DNA of 64,000 bases from Pestalotiopsis fici W106-1 (GCF_000516985.1 NW_006917092.1:2372619-2436618), one strand, 5' to 3'. Positions 1 through 12,478 are shown, counted from the stretch's first letter. Numbers and translations: made by a program. The notes: generated by a model from the letters alone, not told the origin.

Positions 1-1089
1 GAATCAACACAGCCGGTTGGCATAAGACGATTGGCCTACCGGTGGAAGGAAGATAGATCTGAATTGAGCGTATTATCAGCAACCACCTCCAAGGTCATCC
101 GGCTTAGGTCGTCTGGCTCAGTGGTTAATTTTATTACTGGGAACGCTGGCTTTGTGAAAATGGCGAATCAATGTTTACCTGTTCTGTTATGATGCTTATC
201 AGGACATCGTCCACGGTGTGCATGTTTCTTGGCTTACAGCTCGAGCATTGCTTTGGAAAGTAAACTGTTATTTTCCCCCCCTTCAAACACACATGGTGAT
301 ATTATCATGTGTCTTTTCACGATACTGCGACCATCAATACTGCCGAGATGCTTGAAAGGATTATGACTCCAGAGCCAATGAGAGGTGCTCTCAGAGCTAG
401 TCTTAGATTTGTATTGACACACAAGACACAGACGGTTTGCGTGAGTTACTATGATCATCAGTCTAGTCAATAATAATCTGGAGTCACCTATCCAGTTCGC
501 ACAAGCAAAAGTTCAACATACAATATGTCAACATGCTATTTGGACAATAGAGAGTAGCATGTCTGACTCTGATTTCCAGACTCCCACACGAGCAAGAGTA
601 GCAATTACATGACCAATGGTGCATTTGACCAATAGTCCGCATGATGTAGTATAAAACACATGGAACTGAAACCAGGTGCCACTACATTAGTAAAAGGTCC
701 ATCCTTGCCGTACTATATCATCGAGGAGAAAGGCAACCCTCATTGGTTATTGGTTCAGGATATAGAATCGCCCGAATAGGCTGGGTTTGTATAACGACGA
801 GTGCTTCGCGCAGAATGTTAGTAAGGCAGCTCTCGATATGGGCATATATCAGCTATAATTCGCCAAGTCTCACTCGTGTGCAATTTTGTGGTCCTCAGCA
901 TGAAGAATCGATTTATTTTTGTGTTCATGAAAGGGTCACCGAGCTTGCAATGGCAAATATCTACATCTTCCATGCAGATCGCCAATTCAATCGCAATGTC
1001 AATTTTTTTCATGTCATTCCGAACGCCGGATATTGTCAGCCTGCCTATGTTCTGCTCATAAAGTGTGCCCAACAAGTGTTTGTAGTAAT
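1..1089. other. Intergenic region left of ARPC4
   Basis: No coding exon or RNA gene could be supported here. The short open frames carry no recognisable family signature. The right part would hold the 3' untranslated region of the minus-strand ARPC4 gene. Confidence 0.5.
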
Positions 1090-1844
1090 TTAGTCGAACT
1101 ACAGATGAATTAGCAATGCGCCACGGACAAGTGTTCACAGAAAACTTACAGGTGTCAGGAAAGACTCGGCCACGAATCTTGCTCTTGCGTTTAGCTGCAG
1201 ATATGTTAGCAGCTGCCGAGATTGTTGTTGTTGTTGTTACCCGAGTCGGAAGGCTTACGAATAGTTTCATCTCGGAAATTTCCTTGTCGACCTCCTCCAT
1301 GAACTGAATAATAAAGTCCACTAGCTTGTGCTTCAACATCTCCTCGGTATGGAAGTTGGTGATGAGGAAGGAGATGTCGTATCCCTGGAATCAGTCAGCC
1401 CTTGCCGCATTCCTCCAAAGCCAAAGTGTCTGGGCAGCAACATGCCTTGATGGGCTTCCTCCTGAGGATAAAGAATGCCTCTGCTCTTTGCGTCAAGAAA
1501 CGGGTGAACTTGTGGACCAGGATGTTCTCAATTTCGTCTGCCTGCTTGATCTTGATGCTTATCCGCACACTGTTGACGCTGGGCTCGATGAGCACTCTCT
1601 CGTTTTCGTTTCGCGCGATAACCAGTGGGTTCAAGAGGACTTCGGGGGAGGTCTGAGCCTCAATCTCGGGGACATTGTGACGTTCCGATGTCTGCGATGC
1701 GAAGTTGCACAGGCAGAGAGCGGCCGTGAGACTGCTCCGCACGCACTGGAGGTAGGGGCGGAGGGATTGCGACTGGACGAGCAGAGTTAGCAGGTGCAAG
1801 TCGGCCGTCGACCGCGATGCAAGGCCCTTTGGATTGCTTACCAT
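1090..1844 (-). CDS. ARC19: Arp2/3 complex subunit 4 (ARPC4, about 20 kDa)
   Basis: A core subunit of the seven-protein Arp2/3 complex, which nucleates branched actin filaments at cortical patches and sites of endocytosis and polarised growth. Five exons are needed: 1842-1844 (the ATG alone), 1446-1772, 1259-1384, 1150-1194 and 1090-1098. They sum to 510 nt, giving 169 residues, which is the usual family length. Recognisable conserved stretches are [15 protein letters not shown] near the start, [18 protein letters not shown] in the middle, [10 protein letters not shown] then [29 protein letters not shown], and the C-terminal [15 protein letters not shown]. Intron 2 (1385-1445) begins with GC (AAG|GCATGT) rather than GT; only this junction keeps KPIK-GYDI in frame. 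The last exon codes only Phe-Asp-stop. It is divergent from UBP6, with 788 bp between the start codons. The gene symbol follows yeast naming and the identification is firm. Confidence 0.95.
1222..1238. repeat. GTT microsatellite within an ARPC4 intron
   Basis: A short run of TTG/GTT units lies inside intron 3 of ARPC4 (1195-1258). It probably has no function beyond polymorphism. Confidence 0.7.
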
Positions 1845-2632
1845 TGTTCGAGTGGATGTTCCCGTCAAGACGGCGAGGATTGGACTTCTCCTATCGTCTA
1901 TCCCAAAGGTCTGGAGTGCAGGTAGGTTTAGGTACGTAGTCGACTACCTATACGGAGAACGTGGGGTGAAGCAGCCAGTAGCCCAGTCAATCAGTCAGTT
2001 GCAGCCCACTCGTGCTGGGCGCTGGGACAAGCGACGACGTCGATGGTGGGGCGGAAGCCCCTTAGGTGAGCACCCCTGTTGCTTGTTGCTCGCCATGTTG
2101 CTGGCCTGGGCTGGGGACTGGATAGTGGAGAGGCACCTACCAAACCACTAAGTGAGGCGTCGCTATTACTGTGTGTCTACTGAAGAGCTGAGCTTGTGCC
2201 ACAGAAGACATGTTTGCGTACCAGGCAGCTTGTGGCTGACTTCTCAAGTAAAGAGCCCTTACGTAACCAATAACTAGCATACTGAAAAAGTAGGTAGCTG
2301 TTAATTGCATACCCGTCTCAAGAAGATCCCCCAATTGCCCGCCAACCCGCCTAAGCTGTCTGCCGACCTCCCCACCACGGACACCTTGAGGCCAATCATA
2401 ACCCCACCCCGCCACTGCATCATTGCTTGGATGCATATGGAATCTGCTGGCTAAGGTAGAAGGTACCCCGGAGTCTACGTACGTTCAAGACTGCCTGCTT
2501 GCTCAGCAGTATCAAAACAATTTCTACATCCCTCCTTCTCCTCCACTCGAGACTCTTGTCCTCCGAGTCGCTAGCTTTCACCGACATCAGAACGAGAGGA
2601 TTGCGCCAGCTCGTGGAGCGACCATAGTAAAG
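1845..2632. other. Divergent promoter region, ARPC4 / UBP6
   Basis: This 788-bp gap separates two divergent start codons and must contain both promoters and 5' leaders. I saw no coding exon and no obvious TATA or repeat element. Confidence 0.5.
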
Positions 2633-4385
2633 ATGCCATCCGTACCGAGTAAGCCTTGAAACCATCCCTATCTTCCACAGCAAGCCACTTCCAATTGCTG
2701 ACATTCCTCAAGTCGTGATCAAGCATTCCGGCCAGAAGTACAATGTTGAAGTCGACCTCGAATCCAACGGAGAGACCTTGAAGTATCAGCTCTACAGCTT
2801 GACCGGCGTCGAGCCTGCACGTCAGAAGGTGCTAGTAAAGGGTGGACCGTTGAAGGATGACGCCGACATGAGCAAGCTCGGCTTCAAGTCCGGCCAGACC
2901 ATCATGATGATGGGCACGCCGGGCGAGGGCCCTCACGTTCTGGAGCGTCCCAAGCAGCCTGTCAAGTTCGCCGAGGACATGACTGACGCCGAGCTCGCCC
3001 AACAAGAGGGCGCCACGCCCGCTGGGCTTCAGAACCTTGGCAATACTTGCTATCTCAACTCCACCCTCCAGACACTGCGAGCCATTCCCGAACTGCAGAA
3101 TGCCCTCGTCAAGTATGAGCCCGCCCCAGCAAACTCACTCACTGGTGAACTCCCCCAGCTGGACCTGACGAGACAGCTCCGCGATCTTTGGAAGTACATG
3201 AATGAGACACAGGAGGCCGTCGTTCCCCATGCATTCCTCAGCGCTCTACGAACTGCCTACCCGCAATTCGCCGAGCGCTCTAGGACTGGGGCAGGATTTG
3301 CGCAGCAGGATGCCGAAGAAGCTTGGACCCAGATCATAAGTTCAGCCCGGTCCAAGCTTAAGCTGTCCGAGCCTTCAGCGTCTGAAGCATCCTTCATTGA
3401 CAGGTACATGTCGGGACAGTTCTCCAGCAAGCTCGAATGTGATGATCCCGCCGCCAAGGAGGCTGGCGAGGAACCAGTTCGGACCAAGGACTCATTCCTC
3501 AAGCTCAACTGCCACATTGACAGCAACACAAATCATCTTTCAGACGGTATCAGGAATGGATTGGTTGAGAAGATTGAGAAGAAGTCTGAGGCTCTAGGAA
3601 GAGAAGCTTCGTATACTAGAACGTCGGAGATCTCGCGGTTGCCAAAGTACTTGACAGTGCACTTTGTCCGTTTCTTCTGGAAGCGCGAGACCCAGAAGAA
3701 GGCCAAGATTATGCGCAAGGTTACTTTCCCCCACGAGCTTGATGTCGTCGAGTTCTGCGAGGAGCCTCTGAGGAAGATGATTGTCCCAGTCAGAGACAAG
3801 GTGCGCGAGATTCGCAAGGACGAGGAGGATATCGAGCGCTCCCGCAAGCGCCGCAAGAAGAACAACGGCGAGCCCGCTCTCGAGGATATCCCAGGCGGCA
3901 TGGGCGCCAAGCTCGACAAGAAGGATGCTCAAGTTGATAAGAAGGACGAGAAGAAGACCTCGGGAGATGGTGATGTTGAGATGACGGAGAATTTCAAGAC
4001 AGACGCCGAGGTCGATGCTGAAAAGGACGCTGCTCTACTCGCAGCCAAGAAGGAGTTGAATGCCCTGATTCATCCTGACCTGGCAAAGGATGACGGAGCC
4101 AACCAGTCTGGCCTCTACGAGCTCCGCGGCGTCGTCACTCACCAGGGTGCCAGCGCAGACAGTGGTCACTACACAGCCTATGTCAAGAAGCAGGGTTCGG
4201 TCGACCCCAAGACGGGCAAGAAGAAGGAGGAGGACGGCAATTGGTGGTGGTTCAATGATGACAAGGTCTCCGAGGTCACGCCCGACAAGATTGAAGCTCT
4301 TGCTGGTGGTGGCGAGTCGCACTCGGCTTTGATTCTTCTGTACAAGGCGATCCCGCTCCCTACTGCTGAAGGCGTTGTCGAGTAA
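2633..4385 (+). CDS. UBP6: Ubiquitin C-terminal hydrolase UBP6/USP14, proteasome-associated
   Basis: A cysteine-protease deubiquitinase that docks on the 26S proteasome base through its N-terminal ubiquitin-like domain and trims ubiquitin chains from substrates. Exon 1 is 2633-2648 (16 nt) and exon 2 is 2713-4385, separated by a 64-bp GTAAGC...AG intron; the product is 562 residues. The splice restores the start MPSVPIVIKHSG. Residues about 5-75 form the ubiquitin-like domain. The catalytic Cys box GLQNLGNTCYLNST has its nucleophile at Cys118, and the His box is ADSGHYTAYV with His491, followed by WWWFNDDKVSEV. A charged lysine/glutamate-rich insert lies around residues 380-440 in the USP fold. 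A start without the small exon would need a GTG codon at 2715, so the spliced model is preferred. Confidence 0.96.
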
Positions 4386-5252
4386 GGTTTGTTACGATGA
4401 CGGGCATGTTCATGAGTATGGCGTTTAAGGTTTCGTGGGTGAGGAATACAGACGAAGAAATGATAGACGTGCATTCTACCGAAAGAGCACAGAATAAAGT
4501 GTTTTACGAGGACCTTCGTTTCTGTGCCTTTAGTGACTGGATTTTCTCTATCATTGACTTGTGATGCCAACCTGACTCAGCAGTCTTTACAAAGTTGGTG
4601 CATGATTTCCTGGATACTTTGCCAATTTTTAGACCATTGATACGAAATTTGATAGCTTTGAGGTCATCCTCGACAGTAGACCACTAGTATGGCGATGTTT
4701 CTTTGCTCACGTCCAGCTGATCTTCACCCAAAATTGTACATTCCTAAGTAGGCAGCTGTTGTTGAAGGAGCGAGACTGGGTTACGACTTATGATTACAGT
4801 TAGCTCAGAATTCACATTCATACCGCATTCTCAAGAAAGCTTGGAGACAAAGCTTGGCAAGCCTGGTCTTTATTAGTCTGAATTTTGACTGCCTGGGCTC
4901 ACAGAAATATGCATGATAAGTGACGGACTCGGGGACAAAAGGTATTTACTATGTAGTTATCTCCTCTCTATGGACCCTCCCTTCTTCTTCTTTTTTCTTT
5001 TTTTCCTTCTTTTCTTTTCTTTTTACCATCCTCAAGGTCATCATTCATCATTCATCAGTCCACTTCGTGAGTATGGGGTATCAATACGCCCAAAAACATA
5101 ATTCAAGCCTCTTGCGGCCGACCAGCATGACCTTTGCAACGGCCCTCTGTGCAGTGAAACCAGCCAAATCTTAGAACCACGGTAACAAACGATGGACGGG
5201 GAATTCGGACGAGACATTCACCAATCTGGCTCCTCGCCATATCAGATGCAAA
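4386..5252. other. Convergent intergenic region, UBP6 / RRM gene
   Basis: The 3' ends of two convergent genes meet here. The only notable element is a pyrimidine-rich tract of C/T runs at about 4977-5021. No gene is supported. Confidence 0.5.
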
Positions 5253-7993
5253 TTAAGCGTCATTGCCACCTCCCTCACGACGAGCGTTGCGACCGCGAGT
5301 GTTGCTGCCGTTGGCAATACGGGTAGGAGTGTCGGGCTGATCATCATCCTCTCCGCCAGCCTCAGTACCAGCGACATTGCCAGCATTGGCTTGAGTATTG
5401 GCCTCATTGGCCAAGTGGGCCAAGGCATAGGGGGCGTACTGAGGATCAGCTAGGTAAGGCGACATCCACGAATACTGCGAAGCGTAGAGTGCGTAAGGGC
5501 TCATGGCGTTGGCAGCAGCCATGTGGGCAAGAGGGGTGGCCATCTGAGGACTCATCGGGTGACCCATTAGGCCGTGAGGAGCGTACTGGCCAGGCATCGG
5601 AGGGCTGGCCGGGTTGTAAGCAGTGGCGTTCTGACCGTGCTCGGTCATGGGGTAGGGAGACGTGGTGTAATTGTTTCCGGTGCCCAGGGTAGGGCTGGAC
5701 CAATCATAGCGGCCAGTAGCAGTGTTGGCGACAGTGGCTGTGTCAGGGCCTGCAAGGCGGCGAGGAGCATCAGCCGAGCGGAGGGGAGTCTCGGGGGACT
5801 CGAGAGCATTGTAGAAACGGCCTTGTCCGCGCTCGTAGCTAGGGCTCTGATAAGTTCGACCTCGAGCGGCACTGAAGCGCTGGGTGCCACGAATGTTGGC
5901 ATCTCTGCAGACCTTTCGCTCTACGCGAACATTGTAGCCGAAGAGCTGGTGACCCTTCTGGGAAATCAAAGCAAGTCAGCACGACAGACCAGAAGCACAA
6001 AGAGGGAAAGTATGTGACTTGGGTACTTACGAGGCCATCAACAGCGGTGGCAGCCATGTCAGGTCGTCCGAATTCGACGAAAGCAAAGGTCGTAGGAGTG
6101 CGACCATCACCACGAGGCTCTCGACTGACCAGCTGAATATCAGCAACATCACCAAACTCACTCAGAACAGTCTGGAGGCGCTGTTCAAGGAGAGGATAGC
6201 CATAAGGTAGGTCTCCGATGAAGATAGAGCGACGATCAACCTCATATCTCTGTAGCCAAAGCTCGGCTGGGTCGAGCTTGGTGACCTGAGTACCCTTCTG
6301 CTCATCGAAAGGAATGACTCGATAACGAGAGTGGTGACGGAAAGCCTACAAACAATATTAATCTCAATGAAGTATTGACTAGGGCAATAGAGAATCAACT
6401 TACACTTTGAAGCTCCTTGGTAGGGTCAAACTTCTTGAGCTTGACAAGGACGGAGCGACTCATACCCTGCTGGGCCTGGATATCAGGCGGCAACATCTCG
6501 CACTTCTCCAAGGGATAGAAGCCACGATCAGCGAGAGCATCGCGTGCCTCCTCGACTTCAAGGTTGTCGCCATTAGTGCGATGCATAATATAAGTTCCTG
6601 ATCATGGTTAGCATCAACATTACCGAATCAGGAATATCTTGGAACTCACGGTTGGCGCGAACAGGCTCAGTGCGACAGGCACGACCAAAGATCATTCTAC
6701 CCTTACCCTTGGCCATGGCAACCTTGGCATCGGCCTCCGACTATTAGAAAATTTTAGTGTTTGCTCACGTTTCTTAGATATTGACTTCGTTTTGAGTGAT
6801 TCTTACAGTAAACTGGCAAAAGGCGAAGGGCATATTGCGAGCATCGCGGCGAATCTTGACGAATACAGTGCCATACTCGCTGAAGGAGCGAGTGACCTCT
6901 GCCTCGAGATGAACATCATCAACACCCTCAGGCAAGCTAAGTACCCCGTTAGTAAGACTTTGTTTAGAGAAGTTCAAACATTTCATTTATGAATGACTTA
7001 CTTTGCGACAAAGACGCAAGCGCCAGGCGAGTAGAAAGCCTGGGCATCAACACCACCAACCTGATGGCGAGAGTCGGAGGCCATCAAACTACCCGAAGAT
7101 CGTGAAGCAGGCAGCATCTGAGCAGAAGCACTACGAGTAACCGAACCCAAGTCGCGAGGCTCGGGACTTCCAAGCATTGCGCCGCTGGTGAAGTTACGGC
7201 GCAAGGTAGAACCAGGAGCGGGTTGCATATCGCCATCATCGTCACCGGTGGTGGCGACCATGTCGTGGTCAGAACTAACATGATGACGAGCATTGTCCGG
7301 AAGGCCAAGGTGAAGGCCAGCAGCATCATGATAACCCTGAGTAGAATCCAGGCCCTCGGTGTCGGAATTGCCAAAGACATCTCCATCCGTGGGAGCATTA
7401 CCAAGCTGGAAGCTAGAGCCAGTCTGGTTCATCTGATCTTGAGCCTCATCGCGGGATCCACGGAGGTGGGGAGGGAGATAACTTGGGGGAAAATATTGAT
7501 TAGAAGAGAGCTGGAATGAAGATGGGAAGCAACCTACGTGGCGCTAGAGTTATGGCCGATGGTCAAGGCGGGAACACTGCTGGTAAGAGCTGCAACGCCA
7601 CGAGTAGTCTTGGGCGTGTCCTCGGCAGTACAGATAGATGCATCTTCAGTCGGAGCAACAGAGGGTCCTCCACTGTGAAGAGGGGCGCCGCCTAATACAA
7701 AAACTCAGTCAGATATTGCAAACCACGGACGAGTTGACGCAAAATTAGTATGGCCCAGAGATGGAAACGTCGGGCTGAGATGAACAAAGAGATGAAAACA
7801 GGATTGAATCTGCCACTGATGAAGATGCGTGATGAAGAGATAGGCTTGACTTACCTCCCTCGCTGTCGGAGGAGCTAGACATATTGCTGGGCGAGGTGAG
7901 ATTGCCTCGCAGGGCGGTTGCACGCTCAGCGTTGCGACGAGCGGCAGCGGAGGCGCTGGTAGCACGACCGGTGAAGCGGAAGGACTCTTCCAT
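5253..7993 (-). CDS. RNA-binding protein with three RRM domains
   Basis: Seven coding exons close exactly in phase: 7855-7993, 7538-7691, 7002-7481, 6807-6936, 6650-6740, 6404-6597 and 6031-6345. An eighth, 5253-5957, carries the stop; the total is 735 residues. RRM1 covers about residues 252-331 (CVFVANLPEG as RNP2-like strand, FAFCQFT as RNP1-like). A degenerate RRM2 covers about 332-410 (RTYIMHRTNG). RRM3 covers about 436-520 (RSIFIGDLPYGYP, then TAFAFVEFG). The N-terminal 250 residues are Ser/Thr/Gly-rich. The C-terminal 215 residues are a low-complexity Pro/Ala/Met/Tyr/Asn-rich tail, suggesting a role in an mRNP or a condensate. The architecture is broadly like that of fungal developmental or meiotic mRNA regulators, but I cannot assign it to a named orthologue. 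The unusually long upstream gene-free region would fit complex transcriptional control; that is inference. Confidence 0.9.
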
Positions 7994-8570
7994 TGCTGAT
8001 GTTGTGCTGCTAGTATACGAGGTAGGTTGCTGATGGGAGTTGTATTCTAGTTGGTGATGATTAGTATCAGGAAGCGAGTCAAGTCTTGATGCAACGAAAA
8101 GAATCGAAAAGTGATTGCTGTCGAAACACCAAAGGTTGATGGTTTGTGGGATGGAGAAGAGAAGAAAAAAAAAAGAGGAAAGCTCCACGATTGGTAAATA
8201 TTGATCGCCTGTAATAGGTATTCTAGGGGGCTCCACGTTGAAAAGGCCAGCTAGAGGTAAAACTTGGATTGTTGGCAGTGATGAGATTGTTCAGAACAAG
8301 AATGGCCTCAGAAGTGGTTGGGCAGCCTCTTTGCCAGCAGGGCCCCGGTTTTGCAGTGACGTGGGTCAACAACAATCTGGATGGCCTCAAACAAGGGTGT
8401 GCTATTGTTTCTGGGTCGTTTGAGAGCAGATGGTGTTGTACTTGTTTTAGTGCGACCGAGAAAGAAAGATGACGATCCGTGAGTCCAATCAGATATGGGT
8501 AGAGAAGAGCAATTATTAGGCTCAGGTTGTTCGAGGGGACACCAGTGAGCAAGCGGATACTATGGCCGTC

Positions 8571-8600
8571 GTCGTGGTGGTGATGGTGGTGGTGGTTGTC
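8571..8600. repeat. GGT/GAT-rich microsatellite
   Basis: A short imperfect run of GTGGTGGTGATGGTGG-type units lies within the long upstream region of the RRM gene. Confidence 0.6.
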
Positions 8601-10990
8601 GGCGTCCTTGTCAAATTGGAGGCGATCTACCTCGAACGGAATGATCTCAAGCCTCTGATGAGTATAGAAGATTCCCATGCAAGGAAGTGTGCAGTATCAC
8701 CACATCTTCGAGTGTAGAGGCCGCTCATTTGTGTACCATGCTCACAAATGGAGTAAATGACAAATTATAACCGTGAAAACAAAAGAAAATTAACTCACCA
8801 AAGAAATTCCGAAATGATCCTCCCATTTGCTTTAGAGACAAGCCTTGGGGGGTAGTGACCTAGCGTCTTGTGCTTGGAGAGCCTTCAAAGTTCTCTCATG
8901 TGAAGGAGTCGCAAAGATCGGATCCAAGAGCTTGATCCAGTTGAACTGCGGCGAGACGGGTGCTCCTGTCTAAATTTCGTCCGATCAAGATGAATCAAGC
9001 GGGATTTGATATCCAAAGGTATCGAATATCCACTTGGTCTTCTCAAGAAAACGGGCGAAAGGGCAATGTTTCTAGCAAGAAACTGGCGCCGAGTTGCTTG
9101 TTGTGTTCACAGTTGTGTCACAGCTCCAGCTCCTGTGTTCAGGCTATGAACTGCAGAGAGAACAGGGCTTTGTTGTAGAGGTCTTCTCGAAGATATTACT
9201 TGTCACAGAAACTTGTCCTGCCTGAGAAAACCCGGTAGCGCTGTGCCTCATTAGCGTTGTCATTGACAAATTACAAACAGTCACCGGAACTCTTTCCACC
9301 AAGAATGAAATCTCGTGGAGGAACAGTCCAGTACCAAGGGGATGATCGAAGGGTGTATGTAGCCACAGAGGTTGCTCACCTGAAAGGGGGACGGCCTTGT
9401 CTGACGTTGCTCAGGAAGATGGACCTTAGTCGGATGGGAAGAATTCGTCACTGGTTTGGACAGACTATAGCTGCACAGGGCAAGCTTTTGAAAATTATTT
9501 CCTTGCCAACGCAGTGGAAGCGCGTTTTGATGGTTGAGCAGTGTGGAAGGCACAGTATCTGCCGTTGGAGGTGATATGGTTCCTATTTTGCCGTTAAGTG
9601 TTTGTCCCGCTAAGCCCGTGAATAAGGAATTGAATAGTTGTGGGATAAAAATGTGCCACTGAGATCATCCAGTAAAATACAAGGTATGTTGACAGGTCTT
9701 GATGCTGTTAGGTCTTGGTACCTTTGGTCGTTGTGGTGCGCAATGACTGAGCCAGTCACTGAAGCAGGAAGGCTGGGAGAAAAAAAGAAAAAAAAAGAGA
9801 AAAAAGGCTTCCAAAGCGCCCTGTATCTGAAAATTTGAAGAGGTCCCTGCTCCAATGATTGCCGTGATTAGCTTGAAAGATTGATGCGAATGAACCAAGT
9901 ACTGGTGGTCTAGAGAGATCGGAAGACTTGCGCCGACCAGTAGAACAGTGAACAAATGCACAAACGAATGACTGAATCAAGTACAAAAACGATGGTGTAA
10001 TGACAGATTCGGTGCACCTGCGTCAAAAGGCTTGAAAAATGACGCTTGTAAATACGTCGATAGATACCTGGTGATTATCCTGACAGAAATGGGAAGATTG
10101 TTTGGTTCAGAGCAAGGCGAAAGGCTGCAGCGGACGTGGATTTGTCTTCTGGCCAATGAAAACACGTGGAGCTGAGCTTAAAGGGAGCCTTTTGCAAACG
10201 ACACATGGGGTTTCAAAGTTACGGTGGGTGACTGCCAATTGTATTTTTTTTTTCCCCCTTATCAAAGGTCACAAGACTGGGCAAGAACCCCGGGATTGGT
10301 GGTCCGCGTGGACCTGTGCAGCCGCTGGCCGTTTCAAGCCCACGCAGCCTCCAGATATGGGCAGCTGTAATCATTCTTTGCTTTCTTGTTAGAAGTTCTT
10401 TCAATATGTATATGAAAAAGTAGTGACAAGACTGCATGCAGCTGAATTACAAAGCAGGCCGCGAGGTGGTGGGAGACTAATAAAATTAAAATGATTGTTC
10501 GTCTCTTGACGAGTGAAGTGGACCAGTACACATTCAATTCAACATGGTATGCAATCTCAACGTGATAGAGTCCATATCGTTCCCATGGGGTAGAACTTGC
10601 ATGGCAGCCTAAAACTTTACGCTGTTGTCCAAGATCATCCATAACATGACTTGGCGTCAAGGGGAACGTCCCAATCTGCCCAAGACGTAGAAGAGAAAAC
10701 AAAAAGGTAACTTTAAGAGGTAACTTTAAAGACACGTTATATTACATTCAACTCACTAATTCATAAAGTAGCTATAGATCATCTTGTACATGCCTAGATC
10801 CTGATGTTGTCAGGGAAGCTGAGGATTGAACAGGTGCAGGCTCGAGTAGGGACCTGGATTAATCATGAATATGTATGAAATAATAAGTAGCAAAAGTATT
10901 CCTTTGCCCCTTTCTCTTCGCTTTGGTGTATATGGGTTTTAAATTTATTCAATTCGCCATCTCTTTCACTAGTGGTGATCTTTATTGGAG

Positions 10991-11090
10991 NNNNNNNNNN
11001 NNNNNNNNNNNNNNNNNNNNNNNNNNNNNNNNNNNNNNNNNNNNNNNNNNNNNNNNNNNNNNNNNNNNNNNNNNNNNNNNNNNNNNNNNN
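10991..11090. other. Assembly gap (100 Ns)
   Basis: Exactly 100 N characters, the conventional placeholder for a scaffold gap of unknown size. Distance and continuity across this point should not be trusted. Confidence 0.99.
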
Positions 11091-11777
11091 TTCGAACACC
11101 AACATCAAAAGAGACTCCAACCAAGTGCCGAGTATTTCTAATTTCGGATGTAATTTCGCAGTAAGTGCTCCTCAATAATTGAAATGCCTTGCTCAGCATC
11201 GTGATAACATGTTTGTGAGAATGCAGTGCAGGAGGTGACGGGGCAACAAATTCAAATCCCGCAATAAAAACATGACTTGAGTTGTTCAACACTGATAATT
11301 AATGTAAAATTGATATCGAATGGCCAGTATAATATGCTGTACTATCTCGACTTGGGAGAAAAGAAGTGCTGCCCGTTTTACGCGTCTAGTATTGGGTTCG
11401 GTCAGCAAATAACGGGGTTTCCACCTCGTCCACGTGTTTTCTTACTTGGAAAAGAACAAGAATAGTGTATTAGATCTATTTCAAATTTTTGGCGCCTGTG
11501 ATATAATTGCCAAGCAATAAAATTGCAAGCTTACACGAGATATGTATAGACGATAGACGATTTAGCTTCACCGTGCACTGCACCGTGCGGAAATGCGATT
11601 CTCTCCACCACCAAACACGGTACGTCATTTTCCGCGCTGCCACCCAAACCTCGGAAATATTCGCAGAGCCGCAGGGAAAGCGCCGCAGCAGCTAGTATCG
11701 TTGCAAACCTCCAGCAAACGGCGCATACCTCGCAGCCACCAAAAAAAAGAGTTGATCGCCAATTGACCATCAGCACA

Positions 11778-12478
11778 ATGGGCGCAAACTCCTCCAAGCC
11801 GGCCGATGGCCAAGCCTCGCACGTCTGGAAGGCGTACGTATTTCCAATATTTCCCTTTCCCTCCGATTGCCCTCCCGGCGACCCGGTTCATAAACGTACA
11901 CTCTGAGGGATCAAGCACAATGCTCACCACAGAACCCGACATCTAGTTCCGGACCTTTAGGCGTATCGCACGAGATCGTCGAGTCGCTGCAGGGAAGCAC
12001 CGAGGTACGCAATCGATAAACCCAGCTCCTAGTGCTACAGTTCAATTGAGGGCCGAAATTCCTAACCAAGCCACTTTATGAAAACCTGCAGACCGATAGA
12101 TCGCGTGCCCAGACCATCGAGCTCGCCGTCCAGGCCCGCGTCGCCGAGGAGCTGAAGAAGCTGTCCTCGCAGGAGTCGGCCGCCCTGACCGCGGCCCAGA
12201 AGAAGGCCCTCGAGTTCACCGAGACCGACGCCCAGAAGGAGGCTGCCAGCAACAGCACGCCGGCAGTGTCCAAGGAGGTCGAGGCCCTCCGCGCGCGCCT
12301 CGACAAGCGGAAACAGCTGCGCCAGCTCCCTGAGAGCGTCGAAAAGTCGCGGAGCGAGGTTGTCCAGTGTCTGATTGCCAACGACCGCCGGCCGCTCAAC
12401 TGCTGGAAGGAGGTTGAGAGCTTCAAGGAGGAGGTCCGGAGGTTGGAGAAGGAGTGGGTTGAAAAGGTCGTGCGATAG
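11778..12478 (+). CDS. MIC19: MICOS complex subunit MIC19 (DUF1690 / CHCH type)
   Basis: A peripheral inner-membrane protein of the mitochondrial contact site and cristae organising system, which holds crista junctions. Exons 11778-11833, 11947-12004 and 12092-12478 give 166 residues. The N-terminus MGANSSKP has a Gly2 and Ser context suited to N-myristoylation, as known for MIC19/CHCHD3. The middle (SHEIVESLQGSTETDRSRAQ) and the charged helix AVQARVAEELKKL match the fungal DUF1690 family. Near the C-terminus CLIANDRRPLNCWKEV supplies a CX10C pair, a half CHCH element for intermembrane-space oxidative folding. The gene converges on TYW3, with 221 bp between stop codons. The first acceptor (11945-11946) is chosen because it alone keeps frame into SGPLGVSHE. 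Confidence 0.9.

Larger units (their letters stand above)
7994..11777. other. Long gene-free region with assembly gap
   Basis: These 3.8 kb lie upstream of the minus-strand RRM gene and upstream of MIC19. No conserved protein-coding exon is visible. It contains an adenine-rich tract near 8165-8180, a GGT/GAT-like microsatellite at about 8571-8600, an adenine-rich stretch at 9780-9805, a tandem 13-mer at about 10705-10729 and a run of Ns. Part is probably the 5' leader and promoter of the RRM gene. A non-coding transcript or a gene hidden by the gap cannot be excluded. Confidence 0.5.
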
